Source of the DNA: Pseudomonas synxantha
GTDB lineage: Bacteria > Pseudomonadota > Gammaproteobacteria > Pseudomonadales > Pseudomonadaceae
DNA: 64,000 bases
Assembly (NCBI RefSeq): GCF_900105675.1
Contig: NZ_LT629786.1
Location: 2,232,001-2,296,000 of the forward strand
Direction of reading: 5' to 3'
Of this stretch, positions 55,801-63,954 are shown piece by piece (position 1 is the first letter of the stretch; each line of letters starts with the position of its first letter). A program made the position numbers and the translations under genes. The notes beneath the pieces are model-generated. The model saw nothing but the letters and a program-made list of their open reading frames with translations, was not told the origin of the DNA and made no database searches.

Positions 55801-55921
55801 CGGTTCCCAGGCTGGCCAGGCAACACAGCAGCGCACCATATGGTACGCAGCTCAGCGCCTTGAGCGGGTAGCCCGGGCCGGTGTGGATGGCGATGGTTAA
55901 CCCTGACTTGCGTTTTTTCAC
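52814..55921 (-). CDS. prtB: Autotransporter subtilisin-like serine protease (PrtB-type)
   Basis: The product is 1035 residues from GTG 55919-55921, which follows AGGAAGG; no suitable ATG is available. An extended signal peptide of about 43 residues ends in GTAQA. The subtilase domain has Asp in LGIFDQP (about residue 93), His in GNHGTHVGG (about 150) and Ser in NGTSMAAPHVAGA (about 375). Then come an autotransporter-associated repeat (LVLTGTNTYSGPTLVNQGLL) and a beta-helix stalk. A C-terminal beta-barrel of about 280 residues ends in the outer-membrane signature WAF. It is secreted by its own barrel (type V). Confidence 0.92.
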   Translation of the reverse strand: MKKRKSGLTIAIHTGPGYPLKALSCVPYGALLCCLASLGTAQAAPYVETGKLGDAASWRSNEFKADWGLGAVHADTAYAAGYTGKGVKLGIFDQPVYAQHPEFASPDKVVTIVTEGIRQYTDPYIPVKAGDAFRYDGTPSKDSNGKLGNHGTHVGGIAAGNRDGGPMHGVAFNAQILTAENGDPGPEDGIILGNDGAVYKAGWDGLVASGARIINNSWGIGIGDQYAKGGRDPAFPNFTVNEAQAQFNTIRPILGTIAGGAYQGAIDAARSGVLTIFAAGNDYNLNNPDAISGLAYFVPEIAPNWLSVAALQQNPDTTSPNPYVISTFSSRCGYAASFCVSAPGTKIYSSIINGTDLNNLTTDWANKNGTSMAAPHVAGAAAVLMERFQYMSGDQISTLLKTTATDLGAPGIDSLYGWGMINLGKAVNGPGMFVTAEDIPAEFRIDGAYGSGQFVADLPGIGAVVDAGKPTQRICNDVHCGLDVWSNDISGHGGLTKQGIGTLVLTGTNTYSGPTLVNQGLLAINGSLASDVSVGQAGVLGGSGRIGSLTAKNGGTVAPGNSIGTLNVAGNVTFEPGSTYAVELSPTSSDRIVAGGTATLNGGTVTLALENSPTLLSATQAQSLIGRQYNILQAAGGVTGSFGAVLPNYLFVGGTLTYAANGVQLDVARTNSFASVAATPNQRAVAAAAEQLGAGNGVYESLLLAPTAASAQGAFQQLSGEVYPALQTALVNDSRYVREAVGERLRNGEMGATSQAIDTRGNVWVKALGAWGKTDSRSDTAGYNTSIGGMLAGVDGALDDATRIGLVAGYSDTSLNMGSDTHSRASVDSYHFGAYAGHEIGAWRLSGGATYSWHRADVKRDLQYGDVSGKQKAKVDAHSTQVFTEAAYRINLQPLALEPFANLAYVHLDTDSFKEKGDAAALKSGDDSRDLVLSTLGVRALKTFNVNDHQQLEVSGTLGWQHNLSSTDSEQHLAFASGGPSFSVESAPMVRDAALVGARVSLALSKEARVNFDYNGLLASKEKVHGVGLSLDWAF

Positions 55922-55988
55922 GGTGACCTTCCTTAGTTTTCTTATTGCACGTGTGTAAATCACTTTCTCCAGAACAGCGCCGATTCAA

Positions 55989-56082
55989 TGTGAGAGCTGG
56001 CTTGCCTGCGATGGCGTCCGGCCAGTCACGCCTCTGCTGGCTGACCCACCGCTATCGCAGGCAAGCCAGCTCCCACATTTTT
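55989..56082. repeat. REPIN of a second sequence class between the two autotransporter genes
   Basis: The arms TGTGAGAGCTGGCTTGCCTG and CAGGCAAGCCAGCTCCCACA differ from the GGGGGCTTGCCCCC class seen elsewhere in the window. They are separated by about 55 bp that contains GGCCAGTCACGCC. A T-run follows the right arm. It divides prtA from prtB and could attenuate transcription into the downstream genes. Confidence 0.8.
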
Positions 56083-56096
56083 TGTTCGCGGTGTCC

Positions 56097-59054
56097 TCAG
56101 AACTGCCAGTTCAGGCTCAAGCCCACGCCTTGGGTTTTCTCGCGCCCACCCAATTGGCCGTTGTAATCCAGGTTGACCCGCGTCGACGCATTCAGCGCCA
56201 GGCTGGCCTGTACGCCCACCAGGGCGGCGTCACGCAGCAACGGCGCGCTGCGCACGGCAAATGAAGGCCCGCCTGCGACAAACGCCAAATGTTCTTCCGA
56301 CTCCACCGCCGTCAGGCTGTGTTGCCAGCCCAACGAACCGGACAGTTCCAGTTGCTGGTGGTCATTGAGGGCCAGGGTTTTCAAGGCACGCACGCCGAGG
56401 GTGCTGAGCACCGCATCGCGCCGGTCACTGCCACGCTCCAGGGCGGCGGCATCGCCTTTTTCGTGGAATGACTCGCTGTCCAGATGCACGTAGGCCAGGT
56501 TGGCGAACGGTTCCAACGCCAGCGGTTGCAAGTGAATGCGGTACGCCGCTTCGGTGAACAGTTGCGCGGTGGTCGCATCCAGCTTGGTTTTTTGCTTGCC
56601 GCTGACGTCCCCCAGTTGCAGGTCGCGCTTCACATCGCCGCGGTGCCAGCTGTAGGCACCGCCGACACTCAGGCGCCAGTCGCCCAGTTCGCGCCCGGCA
56701 TATGCGCCGAAGTGGTAGCTGTCGATGGACGCCGATGAGTGCGTGCCACTGCCCATGTTCAGCGAGCTGTCGCTGTAGCCGGCGACCACACCCACGCGGG
56801 TCTGCTCATCCAGCGCGCCATCCACGCCCGCCAGCAGGCCACCGATGGAGGTGGTGGAACCCGCCGTTTCACTGCGGCTGTCGCTTTTGCCCCAGGCGCC
56901 CAGGGCCTTGAACCACAGGTTGCTTTCACCGCTCACCGGCACATGGCGCAGGCGCTCGCCCACAGCGTTGCGCAGTTGCAGGCTGTCGTTGATCAGCATC
57001 GCGCCAACCGCAGGGTAGATTTCACCGGACAGTTGCTGCAGGCCCTGTTGCGCGGTGGCAACTGATTGCGACTGCAGCAGGCTTTCATACACCGGGTTGC
57101 CAGCGCCCAGTTGCTCGGCAGCCGCCGCCACGTTGCGCTGGTTGCGGGTGGCAGCAACGCTGGCAAAACTCGCGTCGTTGCGCCCGACGTTCAGTTGTAC
57201 AGCGTTGGCGGCGTAGTCAAGGGTGCCGCCAAGGAATACATAGTTGGGCAGCACTTGCCCGAACTGACCCTGGATACCGCCCGCCGCATCCAGGATCGAG
57301 TATTGCCGGCCAATCAGGCTTTGCACCTGGCTCTGGCTGAGCAGCGTCGGGCTGTTTTCCATCGCCAGGGTGACGGTGCCGCCGCCCAATACCGCCTTGC
57401 CACCCGCAACAATGCGGTCGCTGCTGGTGGGCGTCAGTTCCACTGCATAGGTCGAGCCCGCGCCGAGGTTCACATCCCCCGCTACCTGCAAGGTGCCCAC
57501 GGAATTGCCCGGTGCCACGCGGCCGCCGCTGTTCACCGACAGCGCGGCGATGCGCCCGGAGCCGCCGAGAGTACCGCTGTTGTTCACCGTGACCGCCGAG
57601 GTCAGCGAGCCATTGACCGCCAGCAGGCCGCCGTTGACGGTGGTCGCGCCGCGATAAGTGCTGTCGCCGCTGAGCACCAGGCTGCCGGCGCCGGACTTGA
57701 TCAGGCTACCCTCGTATACGCGTTTGGCGGCGGCCTGGTCGCGGGCGTTGCCGATGGCGTAGTCAGTCTGGTCCTGCTGGCTGGCATTGGCGCCCACGCC
57801 GTTTTGCCAACCCTTGTCGATCAAGGTCTGCTGCCAGGCGGTGTGCTCGGCACGGTCCTCGGCCTGGCGCTGGAGCAAGGCCTGGTCGGAGATGCCATTG
57901 CTCCATACATCACCCTGCCCGGCTGCCAGGCTCACATCCATGACCCCGAGCAGTTGCCCCGGCCCATGCATTGCCCGGCCCAGGTCCGGCACGCCCCAGC
58001 CGACGATAGCGTTGGGCGCCTGGGTGATCGAGCCGTCGAGCTGCGTGGCGGTGGTCAACAGCACCTGCAGCGCCTGCTCATTGGTCATATAGGGATAGCG
58101 TTCCATCACCAGCGCCAACGCCCCGGTGGCATGGGGCGCCGACATCGAGGTGCCGGACTTGACCCCATAACCGCCGTCGGGAATGGTGCTGTTGATCAGT
58201 GCCCCTGGAGTGGAAATGCACCAGTATTTGGCGATGCCGCATTTGTTGTACTTCTGGTTATTGGCTTTATCCAGCCCCGACACCGCCAGCCAGTGGCCTT
58301 CCAGTTCCGGTTGGAAATACGGCAAGGCCGAGCGCACGCTGGCATTTGCGTAGCCGCTGTTGCCGGCACTGAACACATTGATCACGCCGGCCTTGGCCAC
58401 ATCCGCCGCGGCGTCCAGCCAGGTACCCTGGTTGTAATGCTGGGCATAGGCCTTGTGCAGGTCATCCAGGGTCTGGTAGCTGACGTCCTTGGGCTGGCTG
58501 CCCCAGCTGTTGTTGATAGCGCGCACGCCGGAATCCACCAGGGCGCTATACACCGTCTTGAAATACTTGGGGTCCGGGGTCGGGCCGAACAGGAAGCTGT
58601 CGTTGGCGTTGGTGTTGCCCACATAGACTTGGGCGTTGTAGGCCACCCCATGCATGCCCACGCCGTCGCGGGCGGCGCCCATGGTGCCGGTGACGTGGGT
58701 GCCGTGGGAGTCGTTGTTGGGGTTGAGCGCGCCCGTGGTGCTGAAGGCGCTGCCGTCGACATAGGTGCCGGTGGCGGTCACCCCATGGAAGCGGTCCTTG
58801 GCGGCTTCGGGGTGGTTGGGGTCGAAACCCGAGTCCAGCGCGCCGATTTTCACACCTTTGCCGCTGATCCCGGCAGCGTAGGCTTCATCGGCCTTCATCC
58901 GCCCCAGGCCCCAGTCGCTCTGGTATTCGGCCGAGCGCCAGCTGACCGGGTTACCCGGTTGGCCGGTCTCGGTGTATTGCGCTTGTGCCGCAACGGACAG
59001 CAGCAGCAAGGAGCCGGCGGTGAAGGGTTTGAAACGCGGTGAATCAGTGATCAT
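56097..59054 (-). CDS. prtA: Autotransporter subtilisin-like serine protease (PrtA-type)
   Basis: A 985-residue type V secreted protease. A signal peptide (TAGSLLLLSVAAQAQ) is cut near residue 25. The catalytic triad is Asp74 in IGALDSGFDP, His117 in DSHGTHVTG and Ser in KSGTSMSAPHATGA near 310. An autotransporter repeat (LVLSGDSTYRGATTVNGGLL) and a stalk with GTLGGSGRIAALSVNSGG come next. A C-terminal barrel ends SLNWQF. The stalk and barrel are strongly similar to those of the downstream protease while the catalytic domains differ more, suggesting tandem duplication. AAGGATGG precedes the ATG. Follows aprF by 31 bp. Confidence 0.93.
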   Translation of the reverse strand: MITDSPRFKPFTAGSLLLLSVAAQAQYTETGQPGNPVSWRSAEYQSDWGLGRMKADEAYAAGISGKGVKIGALDSGFDPNHPEAAKDRFHGVTATGTYVDGSAFSTTGALNPNNDSHGTHVTGTMGAARDGVGMHGVAYNAQVYVGNTNANDSFLFGPTPDPKYFKTVYSALVDSGVRAINNSWGSQPKDVSYQTLDDLHKAYAQHYNQGTWLDAAADVAKAGVINVFSAGNSGYANASVRSALPYFQPELEGHWLAVSGLDKANNQKYNKCGIAKYWCISTPGALINSTIPDGGYGVKSGTSMSAPHATGALALVMERYPYMTNEQALQVLLTTATQLDGSITQAPNAIVGWGVPDLGRAMHGPGQLLGVMDVSLAAGQGDVWSNGISDQALLQRQAEDRAEHTAWQQTLIDKGWQNGVGANASQQDQTDYAIGNARDQAAAKRVYEGSLIKSGAGSLVLSGDSTYRGATTVNGGLLAVNGSLTSAVTVNNSGTLGGSGRIAALSVNSGGRVAPGNSVGTLQVAGDVNLGAGSTYAVELTPTSSDRIVAGGKAVLGGGTVTLAMENSPTLLSQSQVQSLIGRQYSILDAAGGIQGQFGQVLPNYVFLGGTLDYAANAVQLNVGRNDASFASVAATRNQRNVAAAAEQLGAGNPVYESLLQSQSVATAQQGLQQLSGEIYPAVGAMLINDSLQLRNAVGERLRHVPVSGESNLWFKALGAWGKSDSRSETAGSTTSIGGLLAGVDGALDEQTRVGVVAGYSDSSLNMGSGTHSSASIDSYHFGAYAGRELGDWRLSVGGAYSWHRGDVKRDLQLGDVSGKQKTKLDATTAQLFTEAAYRIHLQPLALEPFANLAYVHLDSESFHEKGDAAALERGSDRRDAVLSTLGVRALKTLALNDHQQLELSGSLGWQHSLTAVESEEHLAFVAGGPSFAVRSAPLLRDAALVGVQASLALNASTRVNLDYNGQLGGREKTQGVGLSLNWQF

Positions 59055-59085
59055 TTAAACCATCCTTATTTGTTGTTATGGATGC

Positions 59086-60426
59086 TCATTTCACAGGGCC
59101 GAAGGCCTCGTCCACCTTGGCCAGGTCGGTGTCGCGCAAGTTGCCCGCGTAGTAGTGCAATTTGGTCCAGGCCATCAGGTAGTCATACCGCGCCTGGGCC
59201 AGGTCGCGGCGGGTGCTGTACAGCTGCTGCTCGGCATTCAGCGCATCGAGGTTGACCCGTTCGCCGCCGAGGATGCTCTGCTTGGTCGATACCACCAGGG
59301 CCTCGGCCGAAACCAGGGCTTTCTGGTAGGCGCGCAGCTTGCTCACCCCTGACAGGCAGGCACTGAACTGACGCCGCAATTCGATCAGGGTTTCGCGGGT
59401 CTTGCCTTCCAGCTCGTACTCGGCCTGCTCCATGGCGCGGCTGGCCTGGCGCGTGGAGGCCGAGATGCCGCCACCGGCATACAGCGGCATGCTCACTTCG
59501 ACGCCGATGGTGTTGGTGTCGTAGCGCTGGTTGTAGGTGTTGCCGCTGTCGGATTCCTGTTTGCGCGAAGTGGCATAGGCGGTGATTCTCGGCAAATGCC
59601 CGGCGCGGTTGCGTTCTACCTCATAGCGCGCTACTTCCAGGGATTGGCGCTGGGAGGCCAGCACCGGGTTGTTGGTGAGCGCCAGTTCATGCCAGGTGTC
59701 GTAGTTGGCCGGGGCCAGGGTGAAGGCGGCAAAGCTCTGGTTCAGCGGCGCCAGGTCGTCGATATTGACGCTTTGCACGCCAATCAACGCGCCCAGCTCG
59801 CGCAGCGAGGCGTCCTGCTCATCCAGGGCCTGGATCTCTTCGGCGGTGGCCAGTTCATAGCGCGATTCGGCTTCCAGGATGTCTGTGCGCGTGCCCTCGC
59901 CGGCCTTGAACAAGTGCTGGTTCTGCTGGAATTGCTGCTCGAAGGCCTTTTTCTTGGCGCGGGCGATGTCGATCTGGTCCTGGGCAAACAGTGCCTGGGT
60001 GTAATAGCTCAGCACCCGCACCAGCAACGCCTGGCTCTTGTCACGAAAGCTTTCGTCGGCGAACAGCGCCTGGGCCACGCCCTTGCGGTAGTTGGCATAG
60101 GCTTCGTAGTCGAACAGCGGTTGTTGCAGGCTGAAGGTGGAGCCGTAGCTGTTGTAGTTGCGATCATCGCGATAGCTGCCACCACGCCCATCGGGCAGGT
60201 GCGCCTCGGAATTGTTGCGGCCCTTGTTGTAGTTGTATGACAGCCTCGGCAGCAGCCCGGCGCGGCCGATGGTGCGGTTTTCCAGGCCGGCGTCGCGCTC
60301 CTTGATGGCGCCGAGGAACACCGGGTCGTTGCGCAGGGCCTGCTCGTACACATCGAACGGCCCCATGGCGGCCTGGGCACTGCCACACACCAGCACCAGC
60401 GAAATGAACACTGACTTCATGCTCAT
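59086..60426 (-). CDS. aprF: Type I secretion outer membrane protein, TolC family
   Basis: A 446-residue outer-membrane channel with a signal peptide (FISLVLVCGSAQA). The two TolC-type repeats are visible, with long helices such as FADESFRDKSQALLVRVLSY and DILEAESRYELATAEEIQAL, and the second-repeat block GVEVSMPLYAGGGISASTRQ. It completes the AprDEF exporter. ATG overlaps the aprE stop (ATGA), so expression is coupled to the inner-membrane components. Confidence 0.95.
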   Translation of the reverse strand: MSMKSVFISLVLVCGSAQAAMGPFDVYEQALRNDPVFLGAIKERDAGLENRTIGRAGLLPRLSYNYNKGRNNSEAHLPDGRGGSYRDDRNYNSYGSTFSLQQPLFDYEAYANYRKGVAQALFADESFRDKSQALLVRVLSYYTQALFAQDQIDIARAKKKAFEQQFQQNQHLFKAGEGTRTDILEAESRYELATAEEIQALDEQDASLRELGALIGVQSVNIDDLAPLNQSFAAFTLAPANYDTWHELALTNNPVLASQRQSLEVARYEVERNRAGHLPRITAYATSRKQESDSGNTYNQRYDTNTIGVEVSMPLYAGGGISASTRQASRAMEQAEYELEGKTRETLIELRRQFSACLSGVSKLRAYQKALVSAEALVVSTKQSILGGERVNLDALNAEQQLYSTRRDLAQARYDYLMAWTKLHYYAGNLRDTDLAKVDEAFGPVK

Positions 60427-61736
60427 TCCTCAGTCAACGCGGAGCCGGCGCGATCCAGCAGCGGCTTGAACAGGTAATTGAGCAACGACCGCTCGCCAGT
60501 GCGCACGAACATCTCGGCGGGCATGCCCGGCTTGATCACCAAGCCATGGAGTGTTTCCATCGCCGCTTCGCTGACGCTGGTACGCAGCACGTAATACGGC
60601 GCACCGGTTTTTTCATCGAGCATTTGGTCGGCGGAGATCAGGCTGACCTCTCCCGGCACGCGGGGCGTGCGGCTCTGGTTGAAGGCAGTGAAGAGGATGT
60701 CCACCGGCAAATGGGGCCCCACCTTGTCCACCAGGTGCACCGGCAGATGCCCTTCCACTTCCAGGCGCGTGCCTTGGGGCACGATCTCCAGCAGGGTTTC
60801 ACCGGCGCGCACCACGGCGCCTTCGGTGTGCACGCTGAGGTTGACTGCGATGCCGTCGGCCGGCGCGTTGATCTCGCTGTGTTGCAGGTTGAAACCGGCA
60901 GAGGTCAGTTGCTGTTCCAGGGTCAGGCTGCGCAATTGTGCATCGGCCAATTGACTACGCACCTCCTTTTGATATTCCTCGCTGTGCTGCTGCAACTTGA
61001 GGCGCGACTCGAGGATGCCCTGTTCGATGCGTCCGCTTTCCCCGGCGTTCTGCGCCAGATCCTGTTGCACCTGGGACAACTGGCGCTGGTATTCCATCAG
61101 GCGGTTGCGCGGGATATAGCCGTTGTCGGCCAAAGGTTGCAGGTTGCCGAGCTGATCGCGCAGGGATTGGGCCTGCGCAGTCAGGTCACTGCGGGCACGG
61201 CGCATGCCGCCCAACTGTGAGGTGGCACCTTCAATGCTTGCACGAATCCCGGCCTGTTCACGGGCAAACGCGTCGCGGCGGCTGCTGAACAATTGGCGCT
61301 GGCCTTCCAGTACCAACGCCAGGGCCGGGTCGGGGTTGGCGCTCAGCTCAGCGGGAAAGGTGACGCTGGCAAGATTGTCGCGCTCGCTCTGCCAACGCGC
61401 CACGCTGGCCCAGGCCATGCGGTACTGGGCTTGCAGGGATTGTACGTCAGCCTGGTTCTGGGTCTGGTCGAGACGAAACAGCGGCTGGCCTTGCTTGACC
61501 AGTTCCCCCTCCTTCACCAGGATCCGGCTGACTACGCCGGGGCTGAAGGTTTGCACGGCCTTGCGCTTGCCGGACACCACCACGGTACCTTGGACAGGAA
61601 TGCCCTGGTCCAACGGCGCGAGGCTGGCCCAGAGGAAAAACCCACCGGCACCGACAATGGTCAGCAGCCAGCCCATTTTTACGAAGAAGCCAGCGTCGTG
61701 TTCTTTAAAGCGAGGTTCAACGGTCATGCTGCTCAT
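60423..61736 (-). CDS. aprE: Type I secretion periplasmic adaptor, HlyD family
   Basis: A 437-residue membrane fusion protein. One N-terminal helix (MGWLLTIVGAGGFFLWASLA) anchors it in the inner membrane. A lipoyl-like domain begins at VVVSGKRKAVQTFSPGVVSR, followed by a long coiled coil (about 90-300) and a C-terminal beta domain with HGLVIKPGMPAEMFVRTGER. It links AprD to AprF. Both ends overlap neighbouring genes through ATGA junctions. Confidence 0.95.
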   Translation of the reverse strand: MSSMTVEPRFKEHDAGFFVKMGWLLTIVGAGGFFLWASLAPLDQGIPVQGTVVVSGKRKAVQTFSPGVVSRILVKEGELVKQGQPLFRLDQTQNQADVQSLQAQYRMAWASVARWQSERDNLASVTFPAELSANPDPALALVLEGQRQLFSSRRDAFAREQAGIRASIEGATSQLGGMRRARSDLTAQAQSLRDQLGNLQPLADNGYIPRNRLMEYQRQLSQVQQDLAQNAGESGRIEQGILESRLKLQQHSEEYQKEVRSQLADAQLRSLTLEQQLTSAGFNLQHSEINAPADGIAVNLSVHTEGAVVRAGETLLEIVPQGTRLEVEGHLPVHLVDKVGPHLPVDILFTAFNQSRTPRVPGEVSLISADQMLDEKTGAPYYVLRTSVSEAAMETLHGLVIKPGMPAEMFVRTGERSLLNYLFKPLLDRAGSALTEE

Positions 61737-63484
61737 GCGCCTGGATTCCTTCCGGCCTGGTACTGACGACTGAAACTGACACCGGTTTTTTCTTTCGGCG
61801 CTTCCTGCTGGCCGGACAATGCGCGCAGCACTTCCTGGCTGGGCCCGAACGCTTGCAAATGGCCTTCGCCGAGCACCAGCAGCTTGTCGGCCTGGGCCAG
61901 CGCCGAGGAACGGTGGGTCACCAGTACCACGCTGCTGCCCTGGGCTTTCATCTGCATGATGGCGCTGGCCAGGGCGGCTTCGCCGACGGTGTCGAGGTTG
62001 GAGTTGGGCTCATCCAGCACGATCAGGCGCGGGTTGCCGTACAGGGCGCGGGCCAGGGCTACCCGCTGTTTCTGGCCACCGGACAGGCCGCCGCCGTTGT
62101 CGCCCAGCACGGTGTCATAGCCTTGGGGCAGGCGCAGGATCAGTTCGTGTACACCGGCCTGTTGCGCGGCCTTGACCACCTGCTCCGGGTCGGCGTCGCG
62201 AAAGCGCGCGATGTTGTCAGCGATGCTGCCGCTGAACAGCTCGATGTCCTGGGGCAAATATCCGATATGCGGACCGAGGTCGTCGCGGTCCCAACGATGG
62301 ATATCCGCGCCGTCCAGGCGCACGGTGCCGGCCAGGGTCGGCCAGACGCCCACCAGCACCCGAGCCAGGGTGGACTTGCCGGAGCCCGACGCGCCCAGCA
62401 CACCGAGCACTTCCCCGGCCGCCAGGTTGAAGCTGACCTGATGCAAAGTCGCCATGCGTCGCCCCGGCGGACCGGCGCTGACCTGCTCGAAACTGACCTG
62501 GCCCTTGGGTGCCGGCAAGGCCATCTGCTCGACTTCCGGGGGGAATTCGCGCAGCAGTTCGTCGAGGCGCTGGTAGGCCAGCTTGGCCGAGCTCCATTGC
62601 TTCCACACGGCAATCAGCTGGTCGATGGGGCTGAGTACGCGGCCCATCAGGATGGAGCCTGCGATCATCATACCGGCGGTCATTTCACCCCTGATCACCA
62701 GGAAGGCGCCGAGGCCCAATACCAGGGATTGCAGGCACAGGCGCAGGGATTTACTCAGGGAGCTGATCACCGAACCGGTATCGCTGGCCTTGTTCTGGAA
62801 ACCGAGAAATTGCGCGTGCACGCCAAACCAACGCTGGCGCAGCGCGCCGAGCATGCCCATGGCCTGGATTGTCTCGGCGTTGTGCAAGTGGCTGGTGGCC
62901 AACTGGGTGGATTGCTGGGAGAAGATACTCGCTTCGCCCAACGGTTTTTTCGTCAGGTATTCATTCAGGCACGCCAGCCCAATCAACAGCACCGCACCGG
63001 CCGTGGCCAGCACGCCGAGCCACACGTTGAAGAGGAAAATCACGAACAGGTAGATCGGAAACCACGGCGCATCGAAGAATGCGAACAGCGCAGGCCCGGT
63101 GATGAATTGGCGGATAGCGGTCAGGTCGCCCAGGGACTGCCCGGCATGCCCCTGGCCGCGCTGCAGGTTGCGCTCGAACGCGGCTTTGTACACGCGCAGG
63201 TTGAAACGCCGCTCCAACTGGCTGCCAATACGAATCACGACAAAACTGCGGACCACTTCCAGCAGGCCGATAAACGCAAAGAAGCCCACGACCATCAGCG
63301 TCAACATCACCAGCGTGGTTTCATTCTGGGAAGACAACACACGGTCATACACTTGCAGCATGTAAATCGACGGTACCAGCATCAGCAGGTTAATCAGCGC
63401 CGTAAAGCAGCCGACGCTGATCAAAATACTCTTGTATTCACCCAACGCCCTGAATAAGGGCGCAACCCCATGGGACTTCGCCAT
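61733..63484 (-). CDS. aprD: Type I secretion ABC transporter (ATPase/permease)
   Basis: A 583-residue half-transporter starting at ATG 63482-63484 (MAKSHGVAPLFRALGEY) behind AAGGAAG. Six helices occupy roughly residues 20-310, without the C39 peptidase domain seen in bacteriocin exporters. The ATPase domain has Walker A GASGSGKSTLA, signature LSGGQKQRVALARALYG, and Walker B LIVLDEPNSNLD. It drives export of the RTX lipase and of AprX metalloprotease. The stop overlaps aprE. Confidence 0.96.
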   Translation of the reverse strand: MAKSHGVAPLFRALGEYKSILISVGCFTALINLLMLVPSIYMLQVYDRVLSSQNETTLVMLTLMVVGFFAFIGLLEVVRSFVVIRIGSQLERRFNLRVYKAAFERNLQRGQGHAGQSLGDLTAIRQFITGPALFAFFDAPWFPIYLFVIFLFNVWLGVLATAGAVLLIGLACLNEYLTKKPLGEASIFSQQSTQLATSHLHNAETIQAMGMLGALRQRWFGVHAQFLGFQNKASDTGSVISSLSKSLRLCLQSLVLGLGAFLVIRGEMTAGMMIAGSILMGRVLSPIDQLIAVWKQWSSAKLAYQRLDELLREFPPEVEQMALPAPKGQVSFEQVSAGPPGRRMATLHQVSFNLAAGEVLGVLGASGSGKSTLARVLVGVWPTLAGTVRLDGADIHRWDRDDLGPHIGYLPQDIELFSGSIADNIARFRDADPEQVVKAAQQAGVHELILRLPQGYDTVLGDNGGGLSGGQKQRVALARALYGNPRLIVLDEPNSNLDTVGEAALASAIMQMKAQGSSVVLVTHRSSALAQADKLLVLGEGHLQAFGPSQEVLRALSGQQEAPKEKTGVSFSRQYQAGRNPGA

Positions 63485-63585
63485 ATTATTTGATCTTCCT
63501 TGGAGCGAATGACGCGCAATAATCACCCTTGCCCCAAACAGGGCTCGGCCAACTATTAAATCTAGTTATATGCTTATAACTTGAA

Positions 63586-63954
63586 CTAAGGCATCCGTTT
63601 CAGCTCGACAACTTCCCCGGCTTTAGTGCGGGCTTGATATTCACCCTCGCTTTGACGATTCAAGTGCGTAATCCCTGAACCCTCAGCGTTAAACAGCCAA
63701 ATACCATCCGGTGTGGGCGACCAGGTCAGTGGCTTATCGCCCAGCCATTGCGCGGCACACGCGATATCGCCATCCAGGGAATTGGCCTGCTCCAGCAACT
63801 CCAGGGCACACACCTTATCCTGCTGCTTCAACTCCCAATGCCCGGCCAATTGCGCGGTGGTGGGTAAAACCAGACTGCTCGCCATTGCATGGGCTCCTGC
63901 CGACACGAACAACACCTGCGATACACAGGCGATCAAATGGGAAAAACGCGGCAT
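63586..63954 (-). CDS. aprI: Alkaline metalloprotease inhibitor, Inh/AprI family
   Basis: The product is 122 residues from the third in-frame ATG (63952-63954), which has GGAG 7 bases upstream; two earlier ATGs would add five residues. A signal peptide ends near AHAMAS. The mature beta-barrel has SSLVLPTTAQLAGHWELKQQ, the N-terminal trunk that enters the protease cleft in this family, and a cysteine pair (KVCALELL and DIACAAQW). It inhibits AprX left in the periplasm. Upstream of it, aprX should start the operon beyond the right edge. Confidence 0.92.
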   Translation of the reverse strand: MPRFSHLIACVSQVLFVSAGAHAMASSLVLPTTAQLAGHWELKQQDKVCALELLEQANSLDGDIACAAQWLGDKPLTWSPTPDGIWLFNAEGSGITHLNRQSEGEYQARTKAGEVVELKRMP

